64,000 nt of DNA from Fusobacterium mortiferum ATCC 9817 (GCF_000158195.2 NZ_GL987988.1:267371-331370), one strand, 5' to 3'. Counted from the stretch's first letter, positions 9,088-18,223 are shown. Program-made: numbers and translations. The notes: a model not told the origin generated them from the letters alone.

Positions 9088-10464
9088 ATGAGATTTCAAT
9101 TAAAAAATGTTGGAGTTATCTCTGAAGCAGATATGTTATTAGATAATATAACTTTGATAGCAGCTGAAAATGACAGTGGAAAGAGTACAATAGGGAAAGC
9201 ACTATTTACTTTAATAAATACAATGAATTATTTTGAAGATGAATATATTTCAACTGTAAATAAAATGCTTGAAGTTACACATTATGGATTAGTTAAATTA
9301 ATTGAGCAAGAAGAAGAGATTTATTCTAAAAAAATTATAAAAAATCTATTAGAAAATAATTTTATATTTATAACAAAGACAGAAATAAATAATTTAAAAA
9401 AATACTTAGAAGACATATTAAATGAAACAATAAAATATAAGAAAAAAATTTTTATAGATGATAAAATTTTACAAAAAATTGAAGTAAATATAAAAGAATT
9501 AAATAAATATGTTGATAAAGATAATGATATAAAAAAACTCTTGAGTTTAGAAAAATCCTTAAAAGAGTTTTTAGAAGCATTATTTAAAGTTTTTAACGAA
9601 ACTTTAGATTATAATTTAATTGAAAAAGAATCTTTTCAAAAAGCACTTAAAGAGGAATTTGAAACAGGAATTAGAAATATATTTGAAGATAAAGAGGAGT
9701 CATCATTAATATTAGAAGATGAAAATAGCTCAATAGAGATAAAATTACTTAATGATGAAGTAGTAGAAACAAAGCTTCCAATAAGAGAGTTGAGAAATAA
9801 CTATAATATAATATATATAGAGTCTCCTCTTATAATAGATTATTTAGATAAAATTTGTAGTGAAAAAGAGAGAAAAATAGATGATAAAAACTATATTTTA
9901 AAAGAAAATTTGATGAATAAACTTGAGTTTAATATAGTTGATAATCTTTTAGGAAAAGAGAAAGAGATAGAAAAAATAAATAAACAGATAGTAGAGATAA
10001 TATCTGGAGAATTTACTTTTGATAAACAAACTAGAAAATATAATTATAAGAAAAATGGATACAATATCAATGTAAAAAATACAGCTAATGGAATAAAAAC
10101 TTTTGGATTAATAGAGATGTTACTTAACAATAGAAGATTGAATGAAAAGACAATTTTGATTATAGATGAACCAGAGGTACATCTACATCCAAATTGGCAG
10201 GTTAAGTATGCAGAGATATTGGTAATCTTGGCTATGAATTTAAAAGTTAAAATTTTATTAAATTCTCATAGTCCTTATTTTATAGATGCTATAAAGATTT
10301 ATTCTGAAAAATATAGATGTAATACTAGGTTTTATTCTATGGTGGATTCAAATGAAAGAACTTCAAAAATATTATTGGATAAAACAAATGAGTTAAGCTT
10401 TATATATAAAAAATTAACTGAAGCATATGAGATATTAAAACAAGTAGAATTCAGTGATGTGTAA
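9088..10464 (+). CDS. OLD/AAA15-like ABC-type ATPase (candidate defence ATPase)
   Basis: 458 residues. N-terminal FQLKNVGVISEADMLLDNI is the usual beta-hairpin start of SMC/OLD-like ATPases. Walker A is AENDSGKST (residues 26-34). A long charged, heptad-rich middle (about 60-240) looks coiled-coil. A signature-like NTANGIKTFG lies near residue 330, Walker B TILIIDEPEVHLHP near 353-366, and an H-loop NSHSP near 394. There is no TOPRIM nuclease domain after the ATPase, unlike OLD or GajA. It is joined by a one-base overlap (TAATG) to the next gene. Such ATPase-plus-effector pairs are common in anti-phage systems; that role here is inference. Confidence 0.8.
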   Translation: MRFQLKNVGVISEADMLLDNITLIAAENDSGKSTIGKALFTLINTMNYFEDEYISTVNKMLEVTHYGLVKLIEQEEEIYSKKIIKNLLENNFIFITKTEINNLKKYLEDILNETIKYKKKIFIDDKILQKIEVNIKELNKYVDKDNDIKKLLSLEKSLKEFLEALFKVFNETLDYNLIEKESFQKALKEEFETGIRNIFEDKEESSLILEDENSSIEIKLLNDEVVETKLPIRELRNNYNIIYIESPLIIDYLDKICSEKERKIDDKNYILKENLMNKLEFNIVDNLLGKEKEIEKINKQIVEIISGEFTFDKQTRKYNYKKNGYNINVKNTANGIKTFGLIEMLLNNRRLNEKTILIIDEPEVHLHPNWQVKYAEILVILAMNLKVKILLNSHSPYFIDAIKIYSEKYRCNTRFYSMVDSNERTSKILLDKTNELSFIYKKLTEAYEILKQVEFSDV

Positions 10465-11048
10465 TGAAAAATGAAAAAGATATAGAAAATTTTTTCAAGG
10501 AAAATTATAGTGATTATTTACAAACTATCTCTTTGGTTTCAAAGGATGACTCTGGAGAAACACCTATTTCAATGATAGAAAATGATGATGTAAAGATATT
10601 TAATTTTGATAAGGGTGTTCTAAAAAAAATCTGGAATAATTTGGGAAAGAGATATGAGATAATGGCAGTAGATGGATTAGATTTTCAAAATGATACTGTC
10701 TATCTAATTGAATTTAAAAATGGAAAGTTGAACAAGAAAGAGGATAAGATAGGAATTAGATTAAAATTAACAGAGTCATTATTAGGGATAGTTAGAGGTT
10801 TTGAAGATATTAAGTTTAAATGTGATTTTGAAAATCTTCTAAAGTTACAGAAAAAATATATATTAGTATATAATGAAGAGAAGAATTATATGTCAGCTTC
10901 TTTTGGAAATATTTTAGAAGGAAGAGCTAATATCCAAATTTTAAAAGAGATTTTATCAGAGTATGAAAAAACACTAGTAGATAAAATACTATTTATGAGT
11001 AAGACAGACTTTGAAGAGTTTTATTTAAAAAAATATTATAGAGACTAA
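10464..11048 (+). CDS. ATPase partner protein, possible PD-(D/E)XK nuclease
   Basis: 194 residues, no family recognised with certainty. The segment around residues 70-88 has Asp70/Asp73, a short strand, then Glu83-Phe-Lys85 (YLIEFKNGKL). This D...ExK arrangement between hydrophobic strands is what PD-(D/E)XK nuclease cores look like, but it is short and could be coincidental. A second strand-rich block (KYILVYNEEKNYMSASFGN) follows. The start codon overlaps the stop of the ATPase gene, implying translational coupling and a shared function. No signal peptide or membrane segment. Confidence 0.6.
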   Translation: MKNEKDIENFFKENYSDYLQTISLVSKDDSGETPISMIENDDVKIFNFDKGVLKKIWNNLGKRYEIMAVDGLDFQNDTVYLIEFKNGKLNKKEDKIGIRLKLTESLLGIVRGFEDIKFKCDFENLLKLQKKYILVYNEEKNYMSASFGNILEGRANIQILKEILSEYEKTLVDKILFMSKTDFEEFYLKKYYRD

Positions 11049-11061
11049 AAAGGAGAGAAGA

Positions 11062-12093
11062 GTGAAAATATTAGTAGTTAGATTTAGACAGATAGGGGAT
11101 TCTATCTTAGCAGCTCCAATATGTACTACACTTAAGCAGACTTTTCCAGATGCACAGGTAGACTATGTAGTGTATGAGCATATAGCTCCTATATTTGAGA
11201 AACATCAAGGCATAGATAATGTAATAAAAATAACTAAAGAGGAGCAGAAAAATCCTTTTAAATATATAAAAAAGGTTTGGCAGGTTACTAGAAATCATTA
11301 TGATATAGTGATAGATATAATGTCTACTCCTAAAAGTGAATTATTTACACTATTTTCTAGGGGAGCTAAATATAGAATAGGAAGAGCTAAGAAAAAAAGA
11401 GGTTATACATATACTCATAAGATTGAGGAGCCAACAGGAACAAAAAATAAAGTAGATAAATTTTTAAGAATGTTAAAACCTTTAGAGCAAGAGTATGATG
11501 TAAAATATACAGAGGATTTTTCTATACATATATCGGAAGATGAAAAAATGTATATGAGAGATAAGATGATAAAAGCTGGTGTGGATTTTTCTAAGCCAGT
11601 ATTTGCTTTTGCTATCAATGCTAGAGTTCCTGCTAAGGTGTTTAATATAGATAAGATGTTAGAGATAACTAGAAGAATAATAGCTGATATTGACCCACAA
11701 ATAATTTTTTACTACTCTCCAGCAGAAAAAGAGTTTGCTTTAAAGGCTCATGAAAGATTAGGGCATGATCCTCATATATTTACTAATATAGAGACTAAAG
11801 ATATAAGAGAGTTAGCAATGCTACTTAAAAATTGTGATATGTTCTTTGGAAATGAAGGAGGACCTAGACACCTAGCTCAAGCAGTAGGAACACCTAGCTT
11901 TATAGTACAAAGACCTAATCTTGATATAAAGGAATGGATAGTAGAAGATGAAAGACATCAAGGAGTAGGACCATTAGATGTAGACCCTGATGCATATAGT
12001 AAATACTCTGCTAAAGAGCAAGAGGATTTAGTAATGCCAGATTTAGTAGTAGAGAGATTTGAAGAGTTCTATAATAAATGTATAAAAAGATAA
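11062..12093 (+). CDS. Glycosyltransferase family 9 (heptosyltransferase-like)
   Basis: 343 residues. N-terminal VVRFRQIGDSILAAPICTTL is the GT9/ADP-heptose:LPS heptosyltransferase start, and the C-terminal acceptor/nucleotide loop GNEGGPRHLAQAVGTPSF is the family D/E-GGP motif. It would add a heptose or related sugar to LPS inner core at the cytoplasmic face of the inner membrane. It starts at GTG 11062 after AGGAGAG, 13 bases behind the preceding gene; the ATPase pair therefore sits upstream within what could be one transcript. The main LPS gene group is 6 kb away. Confidence 0.88.
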   Translation: MKILVVRFRQIGDSILAAPICTTLKQTFPDAQVDYVVYEHIAPIFEKHQGIDNVIKITKEEQKNPFKYIKKVWQVTRNHYDIVIDIMSTPKSELFTLFSRGAKYRIGRAKKKRGYTYTHKIEEPTGTKNKVDKFLRMLKPLEQEYDVKYTEDFSIHISEDEKMYMRDKMIKAGVDFSKPVFAFAINARVPAKVFNIDKMLEITRRIIADIDPQIIFYYSPAEKEFALKAHERLGHDPHIFTNIETKDIRELAMLLKNCDMFFGNEGGPRHLAQAVGTPSFIVQRPNLDIKEWIVEDERHQGVGPLDVDPDAYSKYSAKEQEDLVMPDLVVERFEEFYNKCIKR

Positions 12094-12113
12094 TGAAAAA
12101 AGGATATGAGTGT

Positions 12114-12162
12114 ACTACACCCTCTATCTTTAATATCTAAGATAGAGGGTGTAGTTTTTTTA
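12114..12162. terminator. Long-stem terminator between convergent genes
   Basis: Perfect 17-base arms: ACTACACCCTCTATCTT (12114-12130) and its complement (12139-12155), followed on the plus strand by a run of seven T. It separates the plus-strand GT9 gene from the minus-strand CoA-transferase operon; on the minus strand the T-run is displaced by about ten bases, so termination there is less certain. Confidence 0.9.
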
Positions 12163-12164
12163 TG

Positions 12165-12824
12165 TTATTCCATAACTCCTATTTCATCTGGAACAATAAT
12201 TTCTGCATCAGTAGCTGCAATAATATCTTCAACTGTGTAACCAGGAGCAAGCTCTTTAAGAACCAATCCTTCTGGAGTAACTTGAAGATAACATCTTTCA
12301 GTTACAATATCAGTTACACAATTTTTTCCAGTTAATGGAAGTGTACATTTTTTTAAAATTTTAGGAGCACCATTTTTTTCACAATGGTCAGTAGCAACAA
12401 TTATACGTTTTACACCAGAACATAAATCCATAGCTCCTCCCATACCAGGAACTAATTTTCCAGGTATAGTCCAGTTGGCGATATTTCCCTCTTGATCTAC
12501 TTGAAGAGTACCAAGAACAGCAATATCAATATGTCCACCACGAATAAATCCAAAGCTAGCAGTATGGTCATGAATACTACCACCAGAAATTATAGAGGCG
12601 GGCATACCACCAGCATCAATAATATCTATATCAGCATCATCCCAGCTAGGAGTAGGACCACTACCAACAGTACCTATTTCAGCTTCAAGCCATATATCTA
12701 CTCCTTTAGGAAGGTAGTTAACACACATTAGAGGAACTCCAATTCCTAAATTTACAAAGTCTCCATCTTTAAAAAATTTTGCACAACGAGAAGCAATTAG
12801 TGAACGTCCTTTTAATTCAGCCAT
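12165..12824 (-). CDS. atoA: 3-oxoacid/acetoacetate CoA-transferase, beta subunit
   Basis: 219 residues, family I CoA-transferase subunit B, which with the upstream alpha subunit moves CoA between acyl-CoA and a short-chain acid (acetate, butyrate or acetoacetate). The catalytic glutamate should be Glu49 in LEAEIGTVGSGP, where most relatives read E-N-G; here it is E-I-G. The family block IDAGGMPASIISGGSIHDHT and the GKLVPGMGGAMDL loop are present. Last gene of a three-gene minus-strand operon, two bases after the alpha subunit. The real substrate pair cannot be deduced; fermentative acetoacetate or butyrate use is likely in a fusobacterium. Confidence 0.88.
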   Translation of the reverse strand: MAELKGRSLIASRCAKFFKDGDFVNLGIGVPLMCVNYLPKGVDIWLEAEIGTVGSGPTPSWDDADIDIIDAGGMPASIISGGSIHDHTASFGFIRGGHIDIAVLGTLQVDQEGNIANWTIPGKLVPGMGGAMDLCSGVKRIIVATDHCEKNGAPKILKKCTLPLTGKNCVTDIVTERCYLQVTPEGLVLKELAPGYTVEDIIAATDAEIIVPDEIGVME

Positions 12825-12826
12825 GA

Positions 12827-13546
12827 TTATTTACCTCCTTCTTGAGCTTTTTGTTTTAACCTTTGCCAATAAGGACATACATGTCTAGTATTACCCTCTC
12901 TTACATAAATCATATCAACTAATGGAGCTGGGACATCAATTTCACTAGGACCTAATTCTCCTACTTCAACTAATTCTTCAGCTTCTACTATAACAATATC
13001 TCCAGCAAAAGCCATCTCAGTACTGATAGCTCTAGAATTCATTCTAAAAGATATGTTTCCAGCTTTATCAGCTTTAGTAGCTTTTATTAAAGTTATATCT
13101 GTTCTTAGAGGTAACTCTAATAGATATTCTTTTCCATTGATTTCTAATTTTTGTTTTCCTTTTTCAACATCTGTTCCAAGTCCAGTAGGAGTTAAACATC
13201 CTCCTAATCCATAACCACCACAACGAATTCTTTCAGAAAATGTTCCTTGAGGACTGAACTCAATATCTAATTCTCCAGCAAACATCTGGTCTTTTGCTAC
13301 AGGATTTAGACCAATATGTGTTGTGATAAGAGATTTAACTCTTTTAGCACTGATTAATTTTCCAAGCCCAAGATCTGGCATACCAGCAGAAACAGCAATT
13401 GCATGAATATCTTTAACACCTTTATCTAATATTCCTTCAATAATATCGTCAGCAGCAAATTCTCCATGCCAATCTCCAAACATTATAGTTTGACCATCGT
13501 GAAATTTTTTAAGTATCTCTTCCATAGAAAATATTTTCGATAACAC
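12827..13546 (-). CDS. atoD: 3-oxoacid/acetoacetate CoA-transferase, alpha subunit
   Basis: 239 residues, family I CoA-transferase subunit A. The CoA-binding loop GGCLTPTGLGTDVEKGK near residues 113-130 is diagnostic; MFGDWHGEFAADDIIEGI near the N-terminus and TKADKAGNISFRMNSRAIS are also family-like. The open frame begins at GTG 13546, which has a fitting purine-rich GGGTGGGA upstream; an ATG a few bases earlier is out of frame. The beta subunit follows after two bases and the isomerase gene lies 35 bases upstream. Confidence 0.87.
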   Translation of the reverse strand: MLSKIFSMEEILKKFHDGQTIMFGDWHGEFAADDIIEGILDKGVKDIHAIAVSAGMPDLGLGKLISAKRVKSLITTHIGLNPVAKDQMFAGELDIEFSPQGTFSERIRCGGYGLGGCLTPTGLGTDVEKGKQKLEINGKEYLLELPLRTDITLIKATKADKAGNISFRMNSRAISTEMAFAGDIVIVEAEELVEVGELGPSEIDVPAPLVDMIYVREGNTRHVCPYWQRLKQKAQEGGK

Positions 13547-13581
13547 TTTTCATCCCACCCTTCATCTATACATAAATTAGA

Positions 13582-14376
13582 TTATTTTCCTTCAAAAATA
13601 GCTTTTCTTTTTTCCATAAATGCTTTACATCCTTCTTGGAAATCCATAGAAGCTGCACACTCTCTCTGTGTAGGAATCTCAGTTTCAGCAAGCCATTTCT
13701 TATAATCAGAGTAGTTAGCATCATAAATTTGTTTTTTAATATTTTTATAAGAGATAAGTGGACCAGCAGCTAGTTTTTTAGCAAATTTCATAGTGACTTC
13801 TTCTAATTCTTCAACAGGAACAACTTTATATGCTAATCCAAGTTCTTTTGCTTCTTCTGCTCCCATAGGTCTACCAGTAGCAGCTAATTCCATTGTACGA
13901 GAAGTTCCAATAGCTTTAGAAAGTAGATATGTTACACCAGTATCAGGTACAAGTCCTAAATTTACAAAGGCTAATAAAAATTTTGCATCTTCAGCACAAA
14001 TCATAAAATCTCCACCAAGAGCTAAACTAACTCCAGCTCCTGCAGCTGCTCCTGATACAGAAGTGATAACCATTTTACTCATTTTTTTAAGTCCGTCTGC
14101 AACAACACCAACCTTTGCAATTAGACCGTCCATATTTACTTCCCCACCAGCTTGTATTAATTTATAAAAATATCCAATATCTCCACCAGCAGAAAAAGCT
14201 TTACCAGCACTTTTGATTACAAGAACTTTAACATTAGGATCTTTTTCAGCTTTATCTACTACATACATCAATTCATCTGCCATCTGTTCATCAATAGCAT
14301 TAAGATTTTTTAAAAAATTCATTGTAACTATTCCAATACCATCTTCAACAGTATAAATTAGTTTTTGTAATTCCAT
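13582..14376 (-). CDS. Crotonase-fold enoyl-CoA isomerase/hydratase family protein
   Basis: 264 residues, enoyl-CoA hydratase/isomerase superfamily, with the oxyanion-hole motifs FSAGGDI (61-67) and SGAAAGAG (108-115). The two catalytic glutamates of true hydratases are absent: the positions hold Ser117 and Phe137. Instead Asp145 in GLVPDTG matches the catalytic aspartate of PaaG-type isomerases. It is therefore more likely a double-bond isomerase or related lyase than a hydratase. It heads the operon with the CoA-transferase genes, so its substrate is probably an acyl-CoA handled by that enzyme. Ribosome site GGTGGAGG precedes the ATG. Confidence 0.82.
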   Translation of the reverse strand: MELQKLIYTVEDGIGIVTMNFLKNLNAIDEQMADELMYVVDKAEKDPNVKVLVIKSAGKAFSAGGDIGYFYKLIQAGGEVNMDGLIAKVGVVADGLKKMSKMVITSVSGAAAGAGVSLALGGDFMICAEDAKFLLAFVNLGLVPDTGVTYLLSKAIGTSRTMELAATGRPMGAEEAKELGLAYKVVPVEELEEVTMKFAKKLAAGPLISYKNIKKQIYDANYSDYKKWLAETEIPTQRECAASMDFQEGCKAFMEKRKAIFEGK

Positions 14377-14616
14377 AATAAACCTCCACCTTATTAAAAA
14401 ACAGTAGTAAATAATTTATTAGTGTAAAACAATTTCAAAAAAATTTTTTATTCCATTGGAACCACCTAAAACCTCTAAAAATAATTTTATAAAATAAGAA
14501 AATTATTTTTAATTTATTATTAAAGTCAATGTTCTTCTTAATAGGAGTATACCTCGTAAATTTAAAAAAAAACAAGGGGATGTTGTAATTTAAAAAATTA
14601 AAGTTATTGTAACTAA
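14377..14616. other. AT-rich intergenic stretch, promoter region of the isomerase-CoA-transferase operon
   Basis: No open frame with a ribosome site on either strand. It must hold the minus-strand promoter of the isomerase operon, but I could not pick one box pair over others. Confidence 0.4.
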
Positions 14617-14769
14617 ATTCAAGAATGACTTTCGTTCAAAGAATAAAGAGCAAGTAGGTTCATCTCACTAAAAACACAAAACTCGTTTCACTCAAACAGT
14701 TGTGTTTTTTAGCGTTCGATTTCGCTGACTTGCTCTATTTATTCTCCTCAATCTTCGTCATTCTTGAAT
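14617..14769. repeat. Structured interspersed repeat, copy 1
   Basis: Long imperfect palindrome. Outer arms ATTCAAGAATGAC (14617-14629) and its perfect complement (14757-14769); middle arms GAATAAAGAGCAAGT (14641-14655) against 14728-14744 with a two-base bulge; inner arms CTAAAAACACAA (14668-14679) against TTGTGTTTTTTAG (14700-14712) with a one-base bulge. A small hairpin AGCG...CGCT lies at 14711-14726. The core (CTCACTAAAAA left, TTTTTTAGCGTTC and ATTTCGCTGA right) recurs at 35.96-36.02 kb, where the arms have different sequence but still pair. No transposase is associated. Confidence 0.8.
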
Positions 14770-14820
14770 GTTATTCTCTCTCCTAGTAAATTTCTTAAAT
14801 TGAAATAACCTCTTTTTATT

Positions 14821-15609
14821 TTATACTGAATATATATTTTTTATCTCAAATCCTAAAAACTTTTCTGCTATCTTTTTAAATCTTTCTTTATTACCACTTA
14901 CAAAGAAATCAACTCTTCCTTTTTTATCAGAGGTATTTAGACTATCACTTAACTTTAGTAAAGAATATAGCTCTAAAGCTGTTTCTCTAGCTGGATCTAC
15001 AATCTTACCAGAAAAATATTTTTCAATATCTTCTCTAATAATAGGGTAGTGAGTACATCCTAAAATAAGAGTATCAGCCTTCTTTGAAAGATTATCAATA
15101 TGATTTTTAAGAAGCTCATATCTATCTTTGTGTGTTTCCCAACCTGTTTCTATCATAGTACAAAATTCTGGGCATCCCTCTTGAGTTACAGAGATATTTT
15201 TAGAAATTTTATTAAATTTTGTAATATAGGCTTTAGATGAAACTGTAAAAGGTGTAGCTAAAATATTTATCTTATTATTGCTTGAAACTTTTAAAGCTCT
15301 CTTTACTCCAGCATCAATAACTCCAATAATAGGAATTGAGTATCTATTTTTTAAACTGTCTAAAGCAGCAGCGGTAGCTGTATTACAAGCCACCACTACT
15401 GCTTTACATTCATTAGCTATAAAAAAATCTAATATCTTATAACATAATTCTCTAATCTCTTCTGCACTTTTTTGTCCGTAAGGAGAATTTTTACTATCAC
15501 CATAATAAAATATATTTTCATTGGGAAGAATACTCAATATCTCTTTTAGAACGGTAGTACCTCCTACCCCAGAATCAAAAACTCCTATACTCTGTTTTTC
15601 TAATTTCAA
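14821..15609 (-). CDS. murI: Glutamate racemase
   Basis: 262 residues. Converts L- to D-glutamate for peptidoglycan. Both catalytic cysteines are present in their motifs: VVACNTATAAAL (near residue 73) and LGCTHYP (near 183); the N-terminal GVFDSGVGGTTVLKEI is diagnostic. It starts at TTG 15609, preceded by GGGAGGAAG at good spacing. It lies 27 bases downstream of the glutamate symporter on the same strand, a sensible pairing of glutamate uptake with D-glutamate production. Confidence 0.95.
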   Translation of the reverse strand: MKLEKQSIGVFDSGVGGTTVLKEILSILPNENIFYYGDSKNSPYGQKSAEEIRELCYKILDFFIANECKAVVVACNTATAAALDSLKNRYSIPIIGVIDAGVKRALKVSSNNKINILATPFTVSSKAYITKFNKISKNISVTQEGCPEFCTMIETGWETHKDRYELLKNHIDNLSKKADTLILGCTHYPIIREDIEKYFSGKIVDPARETALELYSLLKLSDSLNTSDKKGRVDFFVSGNKERFKKIAEKFLGFEIKNIYSV

Positions 15610-15636
15610 ATGCTTCCTCCCTTAATAAAAATAATA

Positions 15637-16830
15637 TTATTTAAAAATATTCATAAAGAATGTAATTATAGAAGCATTCACAAAGTCTATAAATAGAGAA
15701 CCAACTAATGGCAATACAAAGAAAGCCTTAGCTGAAAATCCATTGACAGATGTGAAAGTTTCCATATTTGCCATAGCATTAGGAGTAGCTCCTAATCCAA
15801 ATCCACAGTGTCCAGTAGCAAGAACAGCAGCATCATAATCTTTTCCCATTATTCTAAATGTTATATGGTAAGCAAAAAGTGCCATGATAACAGTTTGGAT
15901 AAGTAAGATAACTATTAATGGTAAAGCTAGTGCAGCTAATTCCCATAATTTCATTGACATCAAAGCCATAGATAAGAACAATGATAGAGATATACTTCCA
16001 ATTATAGAGATCTCTTTCATTGGTAGAGTTTTCTTTTGAGCATCTGCTATATTTCTAATTATAGCAGCGATAACCATAGGTCCAAGATATCCAGGTAAAA
16101 CTAATCCAAGTTTCTTACTAAATACTGGAATACAAGCACCAATACCCATTGCTAAAGATATAACTACTACAGAATCAAAGAGAGTTCCTTCAGAAATAGG
16201 ATTGTCAGATTCTAGCTTAATAGTAGAGTTTCCAGTTTCTTCATCAGTTGTCTTAGCTTTTAAATTGTACTTTTGTAGAAGTCTTTTAGCTACAGGTCCA
16301 CCTATTAAACATCCAGCAACTAGTCCAAATGTAGCAGAAGCAATAGCTACTGAAAAAGCACCAGCTGCTCCAGCCTCTTCAAGTACAGGACCAAAAGCTC
16401 CAGAAGTTCCATGTCCTCCAGTCAATGGAATAGAACCAGCAGCAAGTCCAATATATGGATGTAAATTAAAAGCTTTAGCTAAGAAAACACCAACTACATC
16501 TTGAATAATAACTAAAATAGTAGCAGCAGCTAAGAATAGAGCAACTCCTACTCCACCTTTTTTCAGGAGTTCAAAACTAGCTGAGAATCCTATAGTAGTA
16601 AAGAATATAACCATTAAAAAATCTTTTAAAATACTGTCAAAGTTAAAAGTAAAAGTTCCAGTATTATGACCTATTAACATAAAAATAGAAAATAGAGTTC
16701 CACCTATAACAGGAGCTGGAATAAAAAATCTCTCTAAGATAGGAACTCTTTTCTTAATTCCTTTTCCTAATAATAATAAGATTACTGCAATAGCAAGAGT
16801 TTCTGCCATATTAAATGTGTACTCAAACAT
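15637..16830 (-). CDS. gltS: Sodium/glutamate symporter
   Basis: 397 residues from the chosen start, about ten or more membrane helices. GltS-family glycine-rich motifs are visible: GSIPLTGGHGTSGAFGP in the first half and GHCGFGLGATPNAMANM in the second half, the two re-entrant-loop signatures. I placed the start at ATG 16830 (MFEYTFNMAETLAIA), with AGGAGG just upstream, rather than at the longer open frame reaching 16902, which would include the promoter. Transcribed together with murI. Confidence 0.93.
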   Translation of the reverse strand: MFEYTFNMAETLAIAVILLLLGKGIKKRVPILERFFIPAPVIGGTLFSIFMLIGHNTGTFTFNFDSILKDFLMVIFFTTIGFSASFELLKKGGVGVALFLAAATILVIIQDVVGVFLAKAFNLHPYIGLAAGSIPLTGGHGTSGAFGPVLEEAGAAGAFSVAIASATFGLVAGCLIGGPVAKRLLQKYNLKAKTTDEETGNSTIKLESDNPISEGTLFDSVVVISLAMGIGACIPVFSKKLGLVLPGYLGPMVIAAIIRNIADAQKKTLPMKEISIIGSISLSLFLSMALMSMKLWELAALALPLIVILLIQTVIMALFAYHITFRIMGKDYDAAVLATGHCGFGLGATPNAMANMETFTSVNGFSAKAFFVLPLVGSLFIDFVNASIITFFMNIFK

Positions 16831-16872
16831 AAAAAACCTCCTCATATTATTGTAATTATGGTTTATATTATG

Positions 16873-16902
16873 AATATACCTTATACCATAGTTAAAAGTC
16901 AA
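16873..16902 (-). promoter_or_regulatory. Probable gltS-murI promoter
   Basis: On the minus strand TTGACT (16902-16897), 18-base spacer, TATATT (16878-16873), about 43 bases ahead of the gltS start codon. Confidence 0.5.
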
Positions 16903-17145
16903 TAATTGACAATATATATAATTGATATTTATATTATCAAAATATGATATAGAAGTTTTTTAAAATAAAATTTAATTTAAACATAAAGTAAAAAAAATAA
17001 TTTATTTTCCTTTTAATAAACATTTAATAAAAAAACTGTGCTAATATAATCTTATCAGCATCTTTTTTATAAAATAAAAAAATAATAAAAATTTATAATA
17101 TATATAATATTTTACAATAAAAGTGCAAAAAAATAAAGTATGTTG
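16903..17145. other. AT-rich intergenic region without genes
   Basis: Long A/T tracts and no open frame with a ribosome site. Apart from the gltS promoter side and the terminator of the lipid kinase gene I see no feature. Confidence 0.4.
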
Positions 17146-17174
17146 TAAAAAAATACTCAGTTTTTAAAAATGAG
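17146..17174 (-). terminator. Terminator of the lipid kinase gene
   Basis: On the minus strand the hairpin formed by CTCA and TGAG with A/T pairs inside (17156-17174) is followed by a T-rich tract, 13 bases past the stop codon. Confidence 0.6.
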
Positions 17175-17186
17175 CTTTTTTTACTC

Positions 17187-18065
17187 TTAGTATATGATTT
17201 TCAATCCATTTTTAATACAAGAAATATGAACAGGAGATTTAGGACCAACCTCTCCATCTATATCACTATTTAACGAGGAATCAAGATATTTAACAACAAA
17301 GTCTGAACTTTTAAAATGTATAATATCCTTTGGTTCTTCTAGATGTTCTAATTTTAAAAACTCAAAAAGTGAAAGGAAGGTAGATAGAATATTCTCTCCC
17401 TTTACTATGATAACATCTAGTAATCCATCATTTATTTCACTTTTGTAAGATATATTTATATTTCCTGCTGTACGTCCATTGAAGGTAAAGAAGATAAGTG
17501 CATTTCCTTCATAAGAAAACTCATCTGATGTAACTTTGATATCTAATTTTTTTAGTGATGGTAATTCTTTTATTCCGTTGATGTAATAAGCTAATTTTCC
17601 TAGAGTATTTTTTTGATGTGTAGGTGTTTTTTGTGAGATATCAGTAAAAAGTCCAAAGCTAAATACATTTATAAAGTATTTGTCATTAGCTTTACCTAAA
17701 TCTATCTCTCTAATCTCTCCAGAAAGAATTTTATTACAAGCTTCTCCTATATCTGCTGGCATACCTATATATTTTGCAAAATCATTGGCAGTTCCCACAG
17801 GAAGTATAGCAAGAGGAATATCTAAATTTTTCTCTTTCATTAAATTTATAATCTGATTGATAGTTCCATCTCCACCAGCTCCTAAGATATGATGGTAAGA
17901 GCTATCTATGTCAGAAAAAGTTTCTTCTAAATTTTGCTCAGTGGATATTCTAAAAGGAATGATAGTATATCCTTTTGCTTGATACTTACTGATGATTGTA
18001 TCTAAATTCTTTGTAACTACTCCATCTCCAGAAAAAGGATTGTATATAAATTTAATTTTTTTCAT
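17187..18065 (-). CDS. Diacylglycerol/lipid kinase family protein (YegS/DagK-like)
   Basis: 292 residues. The N-terminal IYNPFSGDG and the catalytic GAGGDGTINQIIN (about residues 59-71) with LPVGTANDFAKYIG (about 90-103) are the ATP-binding signature of the diacylglycerol kinase catalytic family. It phosphorylates diacylglycerol or another lipid alcohol at the membrane. ATG 18065 was chosen because GAGGTG lies just upstream; an in-frame ATG at 18077 sits on the ribosome site. Monocistronic, divergent from the LPS operon. Confidence 0.9.
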   Translation of the reverse strand: MKKIKFIYNPFSGDGVVTKNLDTIISKYQAKGYTIIPFRISTEQNLEETFSDIDSSYHHILGAGGDGTINQIINLMKEKNLDIPLAILPVGTANDFAKYIGMPADIGEACNKILSGEIREIDLGKANDKYFINVFSFGLFTDISQKTPTHQKNTLGKLAYYINGIKELPSLKKLDIKVTSDEFSYEGNALIFFTFNGRTAGNINISYKSEINDGLLDVIIVKGENILSTFLSLFEFLKLEHLEEPKDIIHFKSSDFVVKYLDSSLNSDIDGEVGPKSPVHISCIKNGLKIIY

Positions 18066-18223
18066 ATCACACCTCATTATTGTAACTTATTACTTCCTAA
18101 TGTATATAATATCATATAATTTGAAAAATGGTGTATAAAATTTAATAAAAATTTGGTATAATTTAGAATGAGTAAATATGTATTAAAAATCTTGAAAATG
18201 TTGGAAGTTTAGAAAGGAAATCT

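Noticed and set aside
14617-14769. Insertion sequence or transposon
   Set aside because: No transposase frame, no clear target duplication; kept only as a structured repeat.
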